DNA of 59,068 nt from Deltaproteobacteria bacterium (GTDB lineage Bacteria > Desulfobacterota > SM23-61): the NCBI GenBank assembly GCA_016875165.1, contig VGSF01000020.1, positions 1 to 59,068 on the forward strand, read 5' to 3'. This document shows positions 1 to 7,942 of the stretch, in pieces. The notes beneath the pieces are model-generated. The model saw only the letters and a program-made list of their open reading frames with translations. It was not told the origin of the DNA and made no database searches. Made by a program: the position numbers and the translations under genes. Numbering within the stretch: the first letter of the stretch is position 1; every line of letters begins with the position of its first letter.

Positions 1-109
1 CTCCTGTTGGCCATGGTAGCTCCTCTCGGGATTATTCTCCCAAGAGTCTACCGCAGGTTTACGAAGTCCGAGATGCTTTCGGGTTCTTTCCCAACAGAAA
101 CGAGTCAAA

Positions 110-259
110 TGGCCCGATTTCGACGATCACGAAGTGGCCTCATTTCGGCGATCTGAAAGTGGCTCCATTTCGCCGATCACAACCTGGCCCGATTTCGACG
201 ATCCGCAGCTGGCTCCATTTCGCCGATCACGGTCTGGCACTATACCACCGATCAATAAC
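110..259. repeat. 25-bp tandem repeat array, IS21-family end-like
   Basis: Six contiguous units of exactly 25 bp begin at 110, 135, 160, 185, 210 and 235. Each opens with TGGC and carries a core like CCATTTCGCCGATCAC; the last unit is the most diverged. Multiple spaced copies of a core of this kind are known at the ends of IS21-family insertion sequences, so this may be an IS end. No istA or istB gene is seen, and bases 1-109 hold nothing I can identify. The array joins directly to the truncated transposase that follows. The IS21 assignment is from memory of the family and is uncertain. Confidence 0.5.
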
Positions 260-1009
260 ACGGGCCTCATGCAGCGGCTTCAGTTTCGGTACACGCGGAA
301 TTACAACATTCGATACAGGACCTGGGGGCATCTTTTCCAAGGTCGATACAAAGCGATTCTTTGCGAAAAAGATTCATATCTGGTGGAGCTTTCCGCCTAC
401 ATCCATCTGAACCCGGTTCGTGCGGGGCTTGTTCGGCATCCTATGGAATACCGATGGACGAGCTATGGCTCGTACCTGAACGGGGGGAAAATGGGGATTG
501 TGGACGTGGAGCCCGTTCTGGGTCAATTTTCGGCGGACAAGGGGAAAGCGGTCCGGGCTTACGAGCAGTATGTGCTGGACCATATGGGGGATGGGCACCG
601 AGGAGAGTTCTACAAGGTCGAGGATCAGCGTTTTCTGGGGTCGGAAGGATTCTCGGATAGGATTCAGCGGGGAGCGAGAGAAAAGGTTGAGCATATCTAT
701 GACATTTCCCTTGGTGATATAGTGGGTGGGGTTGAAATGCGTTTTGGGATGCCTGCTAGCGTAATAAGGGGCATGAGCCGGAATCGGAAAGGAGCTTCGG
801 GACGCAGTATTGTGGGATACCTGGGCAGAAAGCTTGCGGGCTACCCTTTGAGTAGTATTGCCGATTATTTTCGGCGTGATCCTGTTTCGTTGTGCCAGGG
901 CATGGCGAAGGTGGAAAGACGCATGAGGGAGGAGGATGGGTTCAGAGAGAAACTCATGGAGTTGGAAAAGAATCTGGTCGAGGGCCGCAAAAGAAAAATA
1001 AAGAAATAA
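260..1009 (+). pseudogene. 5'-truncated Y1/REP-associated tyrosine transposase
   Basis: The reading frame is open from 134, but its first 42 residues are a translation of the 25-bp repeat array. Homology begins near residue 43. It shows the second half of the Y1 transposase domain, with the typical HLFQGRYKAIL and YIHLNPVRAGLV motifs and a WTSYGSYL stretch. A helical C-terminus follows (near residues 215-260) that resembles the helix-turn-helix tail of REP-associated transposases. The histidine-hydrophobe-histidine metal motif and the preceding N-terminal strands are missing, so the protein should be inactive. The likely history is insertion or recombination of the repeat array into the 5' half of the gene. 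Confidence 0.75.
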
Positions 1010-1011
1010 CG

Positions 1012-1056
1012 AAGTCTGACCCCATTTCTGACTGACCCCATTTCTGACCCCATTTC
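1012..1056. repeat. Direct repeats of TGACCCCATTTC
   Basis: Three closely spaced copies of the core TGACCCCATTT lie just after the transposase stop codon and end at the junction with the GH94 fragment. Such short repeats are commonly seen beside Y1-type transposases. They probably mark the right boundary of the mobile unit, with the host gene resuming immediately after them. Confidence 0.5.
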
Positions 1057-1057
1057 G

Positions 1058-1318
1058 CTTCTAGGGCTGAGGTTGGAGGTGGTCAAACTGCGTTTTGCCC
1101 CGTGCCTCCCCGCGGATTGGAAGGCGTTCAAGGTGCACTACCGATATCGGGAGACGGTCTACCACATCTCCGTTCTGCAAACGCGCGCCGGAAATGGGGA
1201 GAGGAGTATGACCGTGGATGGCGTCGAGCAACCCGACCAGGCGATTCCCCTTGTTGACGACCTTCAGGAACATTCGGTCGAGGTGAGAATACCCGCTGCC
1301 CAGAGCGTGGCCTTTTGA
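1058..1318 (+). pseudogene. C-terminal fragment of GH94 / cyclic beta-1,2-glucan synthase
   Basis: The frame reads ...LGLRLEVVKLRFAPCLP, then DWKAFKVHYRYRETVYHISV, and ends with a segment rich in DGVEQPDQAIPLVDD. This matches the C-terminal beta-sandwich of glycoside hydrolase 94 enzymes such as the NdvB cyclic-glucan synthase, which normally exceeds 2,500 residues. Only about 85 residues remain. Homology-like sequence starts right after the transposase-associated repeats, which suggests that the rest of the gene was removed or displaced by the insertion. A nominal TTG at 1073 opens the longest frame, but no ribosome site supports it. Non-functional remnant. Confidence 0.65.
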
Positions 1319-1385
1319 TTTTGCGGGCGGGTTTGGCAGCGGGGTCAGCAGCTTGACATTCCCAACCTGAGATTTGATTTCCGGA

Positions 1386-2318
1386 TTAAATATATTCAAT
1401 CGTAGCGGGGGGTTTGGGTGTGAGGTCGTAGAGGCAGCGGTTAACTCCCTCAAGGGAGGTGATGCGCTCACAGATGCGGTGAAGTTTCTCCCAGGAGAGT
1501 TCGACGGCCGTGGCCGTTCGGGCATCGACACTGTTAAGGCATCGGACGACGATGATCTGTCCGAATTCCCGCTGGCCCTTAAGGATTCCGGTGGCCCTGT
1601 CATTCAGAAGGATGGCCATGTACTGAAATGCCCCAGTGCCAGCCAAATCCTCTTCAACAATGGCCGTAGCAGCCCGGACGACGGCCAGCCGCTCCTCTGT
1701 AACCTCGCCCACGATCCGGGTCGCCAGAGCGGGACCAGGGAAAGGGATCCTTTGGGTGATTTCAGCAGGAAGTTTTAGGATCTTGGCTACTTCTCGGACC
1801 CCATCTTTGCGCAGCGTCTGAAGGGGCTCCAGCACTTTGTATCCGTATTCTTTCTCCGGGTCAATGCCGACTTGTGCCAGGATGTTATGCTGGCGTTTGA
1901 TGCCGGCTACGGTTTCTTCGATGTCGGTAAGGATGGTACCGTGCAGCAGGGTTTTGGCCCCGGTCTCGCGGACCAGTTTTCCAAAAACCGTGGCATAAAA
2001 GGTTTTGGTGACGGCGTTGCGCTTTTCCTCAGGATCAGTCAATCCCTTAAGCACATTCAGAAACTCAGCGCGGGCGTCCACGATCTGAACGAAAATTCCC
2101 ATGTCGGCAAAGGTTTTGACGACTCGTTCCGGCTCTCCCTGGCGCATGAGCGCGCTGTCAATAAATACCGTCTTGAGCCTTTTGCCGATGGCCCGGTGCC
2201 CCAGGACCGTGACCACGGAGCTGTCAACGCCACCGCTAAGGGCGTTGATAGCAATATCATTCCCCACTGCCCCCCGGATGCTATCGATCTGCTCGTTTAT
2301 AAATGCCTGATAGTCCAT
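1386..2318 (-). CDS. guaAb: GMP synthase ATP-pyrophosphatase subunit (no glutaminase domain)
   Basis: A 310-residue protein with the ATP-pyrophosphatase P-loop NALSGGVDSSV near residue 20 and the GMP synthetase C-terminal dimerisation domain, ending in DLTPKPPATIEYI. It converts XMP to GMP using ATP and ammonia. The N-terminal glutamine amidotransferase domain of the usual bacterial GuaA (about 515 residues) is absent. This is the two-subunit layout known mainly from archaea, so a separate glutaminase would be needed. The start at MDYQAF is chosen because GAGGAG lies 7-8 bases upstream; the open frame extends further only through an inserted repeat. No neighbouring purine gene is seen. Annotations of similar proteins as ExsB-family are possible, but the C-terminal domain favours GMP synthase. 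Confidence 0.88.
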   Translation of the reverse strand: MDYQAFINEQIDSIRGAVGNDIAINALSGGVDSSVVTVLGHRAIGKRLKTVFIDSALMRQGEPERVVKTFADMGIFVQIVDARAEFLNVLKGLTDPEEKRNAVTKTFYATVFGKLVRETGAKTLLHGTILTDIEETVAGIKRQHNILAQVGIDPEKEYGYKVLEPLQTLRKDGVREVAKILKLPAEITQRIPFPGPALATRIVGEVTEERLAVVRAATAIVEEDLAGTGAFQYMAILLNDRATGILKGQREFGQIIVVRCLNSVDARTATAVELSWEKLHRICERITSLEGVNRCLYDLTPKPPATIEYI

Positions 2319-2401
2319 TTCTTTTCTCCTCATTCTTTTATTGTTATGGCGAAGGTGAGTCTTTAATGGGATGGAGATAAGGTATAGTCCCATCCAGTTT
2401 T

Positions 2402-2528
2402 GATGGCTTCGTAAAAAGTCCATCTGCGGCGTTGCGCTGCATCCTTCGTCGTTGCGGCGTACCTCTAAGTACGCCTCACTCCTCAGTATTTGCGCGCCTT
2501 GCATATGGAGCTTTTTACTTTGCCATCC
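2402..2528. mobile_element. Class A inverted-repeat element, copy A1 (variant interior)
   Basis: The ends GATGGCTTCGTAAAAAGTCC and GGAGCTTTTTACTTTGCCATC form imperfect terminal inverted repeats. The interior differs from other class A copies: it is built around an inverted motif containing GCGGCGTTGCGCTGCATCC and GCGCGCCTTGCATATGG. No coding capacity. It abuts A2, and both are bracketed by CAGTTTT, with CAATTTT between them. Confidence 0.65.
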
Positions 2529-2533
2529 CAATT

Positions 2534-2690
2534 TTGATGGCCTCGTAAAAAGTCGTCCCTCCGGTGAAAACCGGAGTCCAGAGGTTTGATAACTCCTTGA
2601 AATAACTGGATCCCGGCTGGAGTTTATCCCGATGAAAATCGGGGCCGGAATGACGGGAAAAGGAGCTTTCGGACTTTTTACGAGATGATC
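2534..2690. mobile_element. Class A inverted-repeat element, copy A2
   Basis: The ends GATGGCCTCGTAAAAAGTCG and CGGACTTTTTACGAGATGATC are inverted. The interior carries the palindromic modules typical of the class: GGTGAAAACCGGAGTCCAG, then CTGGATCCCGGCTGG and GGGGCCGGAATGACG. It lies between the GMP synthase gene and the carbonic anhydrase-like gene and extends the open frame upstream of the former artificially. Confidence 0.75.
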
Positions 2691-2726
2691 AGTTTTATTA
2701 TGGCCGGAAAAGTATAACAACAGGAA

Positions 2727-3251
2727 TTATCCGATCAAGCGGAAACTTTCCTTATATCTTCGCGGCAGGGTTTGATAAAGCCTGGTGCCGGCCACTTTGG
2801 CTTTGTTCATTGCCGGGGTGACATCGCTTACAATCTTGCCGGGAACGCCGACCACTAATTTCCCGGCGGGAATGATTTGGTTGGCCGTAATCACGCAGCC
2901 TGAACCGATGATGCAATTATCCCCGATCTCCACGCCCTCGTGCAGGATTGCCCCCATGCCCACCAGGACGTTTTCCTGGATCTTCGAGCCGTGGACGATG
3001 GCTCCATGGCCGATGTGACTGTCCCGTCCCAGCCGGGCGGTCTGTTCTGGAAAAGTATGTATAACACAATTCTCCTGGATGTTGGAGCCGTCGTTGACTT
3101 CGACATATCCAAAATCACCCCGCAAAACAGCCCCGGGGCCGATGTAACAATTTTCCCCGATGGTCACTCCGCCGATGAGGATGGCAGCAGGATGAACGAA
3201 AGAGGTTTCTCCAACCTGGGGTCGTTTCCCTTCAAATTCGTATATGGCCAT
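2727..3251 (-). CDS. Gamma carbonic anhydrase-family protein (left-handed beta-helix)
   Basis: A 174-residue hexapeptide-repeat protein. Runs such as VTIGENCYIGPGAVLRGD and SKIQENVLVGMGAILHEG form left-handed beta-helix coils. The three zinc-ligand histidines expected for gamma carbonic anhydrases are present in IHTFP and IGHGAIVHG, so CO2/bicarbonate interconversion is possible. Many relatives (PaaY, YrdA, CaiE types) have thioesterase or unknown roles. A long C-terminal helix (PAMNKAKVAGTRLYQTLPRRY) closes the fold as in the family. The ATG at 3251 is preferred because AAGGA lies about ten bases upstream; a TTG at 3260 is the alternative. No operon partner is obvious, since the repeat block follows. 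Confidence 0.85.
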   Translation of the reverse strand: MAIYEFEGKRPQVGETSFVHPAAILIGGVTIGENCYIGPGAVLRGDFGYVEVNDGSNIQENCVIHTFPEQTARLGRDSHIGHGAIVHGSKIQENVLVGMGAILHEGVEIGDNCIIGSGCVITANQIIPAGKLVVGVPGKIVSDVTPAMNKAKVAGTRLYQTLPRRYKESFRLIG

Positions 3252-3299
3252 AGGAGGCAAATCCTTTCTGGAAGGTTCTCAGGGAAGGAATGGAAATAA

Positions 3300-3395
3300 G
3301 GGTTCAAGGATTCAAGGGGTCAAGGGTTCGGGCATGAGGCCTAAAAACTTAACACCGACCACTTAAAACTTATTTTCATTTGAATCTTTGAACCC
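3300..3395. repeat. GAACCC/GGGTTC-rich inverted repeat
   Basis: GGGTTCAAGGATTCAAGGGG on the left pairs imperfectly with TTGAATCTTTGAACCC on the right. A related repeat of the same words (TTGAACCCTTGACCCCTCG) occurs at 51983-52060. Non-coding; it lies between the carbonic anhydrase-like gene and the RNase P RNA. Confidence 0.5.
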
Positions 3396-3406
3396 TGTAG
3401 TTAAAG

Positions 3407-3775
3407 ATGCGGAAGCGGGTCTATAAGCCGAGTTCTGTCTCCCCGGAATAACCGGGGAGGGTGATCATTCCTCTAGCCCCGGCATTGCTGCCGGGATCTG
3501 GCGACCTACCCGGGAGCATCGAGCGGGCCACTCTCAAGCGCTCCTCTATTCGGTCTTGCTCCGGGTGGGGTTTGCCCTGCCAACCCTGTCGCCAGGGTCG
3601 CGGTGAGCTCTTACCTCGCCTTTTCACCCTTACCCCGCGAAAACGCGGGGCGGTATGTTTTCTGTGGCACTTTCCCTGGGGTCGCCCCCGGTCGCTGTTA
3701 GCGACCACCCTGCCCTGTGGAGCTCGGACTTTCCTCCCGCCTCAGGCGGGCGATCACCCGACCCCCTTCCGCATC
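3407..3775 (-). ncRNA. rnpB: RNase P RNA, bacterial class A
   Basis: Read on the minus strand, the RNA begins GATGCGGAAGGGGGTCGGG and contains the hallmark GAGGAAAGTCCGAGCTCC, the ACAGGGCAGGGTG segment, the GCCCACCCGG-type and GGCAAACCCCACCCGGAGCA segments, and the 3' region CAGAACTCGGCTTATAGACCC. The ends GATGCGGAAG and CTTCCGCATC pair as stem P1. These conserved regions (CR I-V) identify the catalytic RNA of ribonuclease P, which removes tRNA 5' leaders. It is about 369 nt, typical for class A. Two open frames overlapping it are shadows. Confidence 0.95.
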
Positions 3776-3892
3776 TTTTAAAAACAGGGTCCAAAGATTC
3801 GAGTGAATATTTGAAAAATAAAAAAACATTGCAAAATGTTCAATGAGAAATTATAGGGAACGGCTTAAATAAGTTGACATCCAGGGAAAGGG

Positions 3893-3958
3893 TCATTGCG
3901 AACGAAGTGAAGCAATCTCATGAGATTGCCGTGTCGCTTCGCTCCTCGCAATGACAAC
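3893..3958. repeat. TCATTGCGA...TCGCAATGA inverted repeat
   Basis: The ends TCATTGCGAACGAAGTGAAG and GCTTCGCTCCTCGCAATGA are complementary, with CAATCTCATGAGATTG in the centre. The same motif forms the interior of the class C elements and of class A copy A6. The rest of the 3776-4157 gap is AT-rich and holds a short ATTGATAATTGATAATTTTGC-type repeat near 4027; nothing else is visible. Confidence 0.6.
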
Positions 3959-4157
3959 TTTCTTTTGACGTTTACTATAGCAATAAACAGTTCCCGTAAA
4001 AAAGTTTTTTCAGCGCTCAATTTTCATTGATAATTGATAATTTTGCAATGATAGCCAGAAGTTAAAATGGATTATAGGCCAAAAAGAACAAAGAAAATTT
4101 TAATAATTTTCTAAGAAAGCGCTTAAGTATTTCACTTGCCTCCTTGAACCCTTTTCT

Positions 4158-4811
4158 TTATTCCGTCGTTCCGGTGATTCTCTGGTCTATGGCTTCGTTG
4201 GCCAGTTGGTCGGCCCGGCGATTCTCTTCCCTCGGAATATAATGAATACTATATTTTAAAAATCGATTCAAGATCTCCAGGGTCTGTCGGTGCAGGATCT
4301 TTAGATTAGGCTCGCGCACCCGGTATTCCCCCCGAAGTTGCCGTACGACCAGCTCAGAATCCAGGTTCACGTTGACGCTTACTGCTCCTAATTGCAAAGC
4401 TTTTTCCAGGGCCAATATCACCGCCCGGTATTCGGCGACATTGTTCGTGGCCATCCCCAAAAAACACTTCAGTTCTTTCACGGTCCGCCCCCGGGTATCG
4501 GCAATCACGGCCCCGACCCCTGCTTCACCAGGATTCCCGCGAGAAGCCCCGTCGGTATAGATAAAAAATTCCGCAGTGCCTTTTCTGTCGGGAAGAGCCT
4601 GATCAGCTTCCGTTTTCTCCCTGGCCCGCTCTGCGCTTTTTTCCAGGAGACCCCTAAGGTCTTGGGCATTTAAAGAAGAGAAGCGTTTGAGGGTCTTAGA
4701 CACGCTAAGGGTCTGGGCCAGATGGCGCAGGACCGTTTCTGCGGAAGGAGGAGAACTTTCTTTTCCGTCCTGGAAGAAAGGGAGGAAATCAGCGGATTTT
4801 TCGGCGCTCAC
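4158..4811 (-). CDS. RNase HI-family protein
   Basis: A 217-residue protein. Residues about 80-210 form an RNase H fold with the acidic residues in YTDGASRGNPG, NNVAEYRA, LDSELV and ENRRADQLANEA. It is therefore expected to be a ribonuclease HI-like nuclease acting on RNA in RNA:DNA hybrids. The first 75 residues are a charged helical extension of unknown role; an Arg/Lys-rich N-terminus is known in some long RNase HI-family proteins. The GTG start at 4811 overlaps the stop of the upstream DUF164 gene by four bases (GTGA), which indicates translational coupling. The pairing of DUF164 with RNase HI next to rnpB is a recurrent bacterial arrangement. Confidence 0.88.
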   Translation of the reverse strand: MSAEKSADFLPFFQDGKESSPPSAETVLRHLAQTLSVSKTLKRFSSLNAQDLRGLLEKSAERAREKTEADQALPDRKGTAEFFIYTDGASRGNPGEAGVGAVIADTRGRTVKELKCFLGMATNNVAEYRAVILALEKALQLGAVSVNVNLDSELVVRQLRGEYRVREPNLKILHRQTLEILNRFLKYSIHYIPREENRRADQLANEAIDQRITGTTE

Positions 4812-5536
4812 GTTCCTTTGGCCTTATCCAGCCCATTGGCCCAGAAAAGAATGCGGCTGCAATTAGGACACATGATGAGAACATCCTGTTTTTGCAGCTC
4901 GATTTGAAGCTGAGGGCGAATGTTAATATTACAGGCCTGGCAGACGCCGTCCTGCACTTTAACGATGGCCACCCCCTGCCGTTTTTCCAAAAGTCTGTGA
5001 TATTTATTAAGGAGGTCCGGGGGAATTTCTTTCTCTCTTTTCTGCCGTTCACGGACCTCGCCGGCCATCTCCTGGTCGAAAGACGCCACCTTTTGCTTAA
5101 GCTCGGCAATCTGTCCCTGAAATTCTTTGCGTTTAATCTCCAGGTTTTTCTCGCCGGTGTTCAGCTTTTTCTGCATCTCTTCCATGCGTTCCAAGATGCC
5201 TAAGATATCTTCTTCCTGCTGCCGGTTCAGTTTTTTAGCGCTCTCAATTTCCTTCAAGACGGCCTGGTATTCTTTATTGGTTTTGATCTCAAAAACCCGG
5301 GCCTCGGTTTTTTTTACCCGGTCCATTTCCTCTTCCAGGTCCTTTTCTTTTTGCCGTCGTTCCTTCTGGAGCTTTTCAAGCTCGGCCCGCTGCGAAATAA
5401 CTTTCGCTTCTTCCTTCCCAAGGTCCTCTTCCAGGGCCGTCAGGCGCAGGGGGATTTCTCCTTTTTCCCGCTCCATCTCCTGGATCTTCAGGTCAACGAT
5501 CTGCAGAGCGGCCAGCTTTTCCAAATGCGCGCGCAA
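4808..5536 (-). CDS. DUF164/CT398-like coiled-coil zinc-ribbon protein
   Basis: A 242-residue protein. Residues about 5-175 are almost entirely heptad-rich charged helix, predicting a long antiparallel coiled coil. The C-terminus has a four-cysteine zinc ribbon (VCQACNIN ... IMCPNCSRIL). This layout defines the DUF164 family, thought to bind nucleic acid or the transcription/secretion machinery; its role is not settled. I place the start at TTG 5536 because GGAGGAAAGGAA precedes it directly and the family begins with a sequence like RAHLEKLAALQ. The frame remains open upstream without a convincing start. Its stop overlaps the RNase HI start. Confidence 0.82.
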   Translation of the reverse strand: MRAHLEKLAALQIVDLKIQEMEREKGEIPLRLTALEEDLGKEEAKVISQRAELEKLQKERRQKEKDLEEEMDRVKKTEARVFEIKTNKEYQAVLKEIESAKKLNRQQEEDILGILERMEEMQKKLNTGEKNLEIKRKEFQGQIAELKQKVASFDQEMAGEVRERQKREKEIPPDLLNKYHRLLEKRQGVAIVKVQDGVCQACNINIRPQLQIELQKQDVLIMCPNCSRILFWANGLDKAKGT

Positions 5537-5661
5537 TTCCTTTCCTCCTAAAAAAAATGCACCCCGAAAGGTGCACTTTTCAATTTTGACCCCGTTTCCC
5601 CGCGTCTGAGGCCAATTCGTTCCCAAATAATTTTCTATCTTCGAAAACCATATAAGCATCC

Positions 5662-5737
5662 TGGTGGGCCCACCTGGGTTCGAACCAGGGACCTTCCGGT
5701 TATGAGCCGGTGGCTCTTCCAGCTGAGCTATGGGCCC
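5662..5737 (-). tRNA. tRNA-Met (anticodon CAT)
   Basis: A 76-nt cloverleaf on the minus strand with a seven-base acceptor stem GGGCCCA/TGGGCCC, D-arm AGCTCAGCTGGAAGAGC, anticodon loop CTCATAA on a CCGG-rich stem, T-arm GGTTCGAACC and encoded CCA end. The CAT anticodon could belong to elongator Met or to an Ile tRNA with lysidine. The C-G rich anticodon stem resembles elongator Met, but I cannot exclude Ile. It is not the initiator, since the acceptor 1:72 pair is matched. Confidence 0.92.
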
Positions 5738-5835
5738 TTTTTTAAATTAGCAACTATCAATGATCATTGCCCATTGATAATTGAGCATCTTAAATTATAT
5801 ATTAAAATATCTGTTTTCGGATCTATTGTCAAGAA

Positions 5836-6114
5836 TCTCCTCTGACTTGCCCCCCTTCACTTTTTGTGGTCAAGAATGATCCGTTATTAGATGATCCTTC
5901 CCAGGCACGGGGTTCGGGGCGCTTCGCTTGGCAGCATGAGGCGCTGGTTGTTTCATTGACGGGGCGGGAAAAGGCGCCCCGCCTCATTTTGCGGAGAAGC
6001 AGTTTAAAACTTTTGGAAGGGCTTTTCCCGGCCGATGCTGCCCACGCTCATCGCCCCGAACCCCGTGCCACAATTAGAGATTCCGTAAAGTGAAGGAGGG
6101 CAAGTCTCCTCTGA
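5836..6114. mobile_element. Class F foldback element F1 with 10-bp target duplication
   Basis: The element proper is 5846-6104 and is bounded by CTTGCCCCCCTTCACTTT and AAAGTGAAGGAGGGCAAG. Exact copies of TCTCCTCTGA at 5836-5845 and 6105-6114 flank it as a target-site duplication. Inside, a perfect 17-bp stem pairs 5904-5920 (GGCACGGGGTTCGGGGC) with 6053-6069. No open frame of coding quality is present. It separates rpoD from the tRNA gene. Confidence 0.75.
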
Positions 6115-6131
6115 CCGCCCGATCTCCCTTC

Positions 6132-7895
6132 CTACCCCTCCACAAAGGACCGAAGCTTTTTTGACCGTGAGGGATGGCGCAGTTTGCGCAGAGCTTTAGC
6201 TTCGATCTGCCGGATGCGCTCGCGAGTTACGTCGAAATTTTGCCCGACTTCTTCCAGAGTGTGATCTGCCTTCTCATCAATGCCAAACCGCATCTTTAAA
6301 ACTTTTTCTTCCCGGGGAGTTAAGGTAGCCAGAACCTTCCGGGTTTGTTCCGACAGGTTCAGGTGGACCACAGCTTCGGAGGGGGGGGTGACCTTTTTAT
6401 CTTCGATAAAGTCTCCCAGGTAACTGTCTTCTTCCTCTCCGATGGGAGTGTCCAGGGAGATGGGTTCTTTGGCGATCTTGAGCACTTTGCGCACCTTATC
6501 CAGGGAGAAGTCCATGCGTTCGGCAATCTCCTCCGGTGTAGGTTCCCGCCCGATTTCCTGCACTAAGTAGCGGGAAGTGCGGATCAGCTTGTTGATGGTC
6601 TCGATCATGTGCACGGGGATCCGGATGGTGCGCGCCTGGTCGGCTATGGCCCGGGTGATCGACTGCCTGATCCACCATGTAGCGTACGTGCTGAACTTAT
6701 ACCCCCGCTGGTATTCAAATTTATCCACGGCCTTCATCAACCCGATATTCCCCTCCTGGATAAGGTCAAGGAATTGCAGGCCGCGGTTGGTATATTTTTT
6801 GGCTATGGAGACCACCAGGCGGAGATTGGCCTTGATCAACTCGTTCTTGGCCAGTTCAGCTTTAGTCTCGCCGCTTTTTACGGCCTGCAAGGTGTTCTTC
6901 AGTTCTTCCACCGGCAGGTTGGATTCCGCTTCCACCCGGCGGATTTTCCGCTTGGCGTTCTTGACCACCCGCTCGTATTCCTCCAGGTCTTCTTTCTTCA
7001 CGCCGGCCTTGCGCAGGGTCTTGCGAAACTCTCCCGGGTTTTTCTTCATCACCCTAAGAAGCTGCTGGAGTTGGTCTATAGCCATACGCGTTAGATGCCG
7101 GGTGCGATTCTGGCAATCCAGAATTTCAGCCTCAGCCTTCTCCCCCCGCTCGGCAAAGCCCTTGAGCTTCTGCACAATCTTGTCGATATGCTTGGTTTTT
7201 AAGTTAATGTCCTTGAGGAGCGAGACAATCTTTTCTTTATTCGCCTGCAGGCGCTTTTCCTGTTGCATCTGGAAAGAGGCCGTAATTTTACTCTTCCCCA
7301 GCCTTTCGCAAATCTGCCGATTGCGTTCATTTAGCTTTTTAATCTGGTCGATCAGCGAAAGGATTCGCTGTATGTTAAATTCCTCTTCCAGAAAATAATC
7401 TTCCTCTTCCAAATCCGGGGTAAATTCCTTGTTTTTAACTTTCTTCGAACGCAACCGTTCGCCGAACTGGATGATCTCTTTGATGGTTAAGGGGGAATTC
7501 AGGACGGCGTTGATGACTTCTTTTTCCCCGGCTTCGATGCGTTTGGCGATTTCCACTTCGCCTTCGCGGGTGAGCAGGGATACCGAGCCCATCTCCCGCA
7601 GGTACATGTAAACCGGGTCAATTGCTTTCCCCAGTCCCTCGGCTTCCAGCTCCGCTTCTTCTTCTGCCGGGAGGCGCTCTACTTCTTCCCGCTGTTTGCC
7701 TACCTTAACCTTATGGGCCACGTCGACCACCTCGATGTCCATCTCTCCGAACATCATCATCAGGTCATCGATCTGATCCGAGGATATGATGTCTGACGGG
7801 AGGAGGTCATTGACCTCGTCATAAGTCAAAAACCCTTTCTCTTTTCCCAGGTTGATTAACTGCTTGACTTTTTCCATCTCTCCTTCTTTGGCCAT
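6132..7895 (-). CDS. rpoD: RNA polymerase primary sigma factor RpoD (sigma-70)
   Basis: A 587-residue primary sigma factor that directs core RNA polymerase to housekeeping promoters. Region 1.1 is near residues 5-60, region 1.2 at [20 protein letters not shown], then a long lysine-rich non-conserved region to about 340. Regions 2.1-2.4 include [18 protein letters not shown] and [18 protein letters not shown], region 3 follows, and region 4.2 contains [20 protein letters not shown], the -35 recognition helix. The ATG at 7895 follows GAGGTGG with a seven-base spacer. It lies 47 bp downstream of dnaG; a short palindrome CTGGTTAAAACCAG overlaps the dnaG end. This is the classical primase-sigma arrangement. 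Confidence 0.98.
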   Translation of the reverse strand: MAKEGEMEKVKQLINLGKEKGFLTYDEVNDLLPSDIISSDQIDDLMMMFGEMDIEVVDVAHKVKVGKQREEVERLPAEEEAELEAEGLGKAIDPVYMYLREMGSVSLLTREGEVEIAKRIEAGEKEVINAVLNSPLTIKEIIQFGERLRSKKVKNKEFTPDLEEEDYFLEEEFNIQRILSLIDQIKKLNERNRQICERLGKSKITASFQMQQEKRLQANKEKIVSLLKDINLKTKHIDKIVQKLKGFAERGEKAEAEILDCQNRTRHLTRMAIDQLQQLLRVMKKNPGEFRKTLRKAGVKKEDLEEYERVVKNAKRKIRRVEAESNLPVEELKNTLQAVKSGETKAELAKNELIKANLRLVVSIAKKYTNRGLQFLDLIQEGNIGLMKAVDKFEYQRGYKFSTYATWWIRQSITRAIADQARTIRIPVHMIETINKLIRTSRYLVQEIGREPTPEEIAERMDFSLDKVRKVLKIAKEPISLDTPIGEEEDSYLGDFIEDKKVTPPSEAVVHLNLSEQTRKVLATLTPREEKVLKMRFGIDEKADHTLEEVGQNFDVTRERIRQIEAKALRKLRHPSRSKKLRSFVEG

Positions 7896-7942
7896 ATAAA
7901 ATCCACCTCTTCTCTGGCTTATTACTCGGCGTGAGGCTGGTT

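Noticed and set aside
110..259. Candidate CRISPR array at the 25-bp repeats
   Set aside because: The six units are directly contiguous with no spacers and carry IS-end-like cores, so this is a tandem array and not CRISPR.
3421..3781. Open frames over the RNase P RNA
   Set aside because: Both strands are open there, but the conserved RNase P RNA motifs explain the sequence and the frames lack homology.
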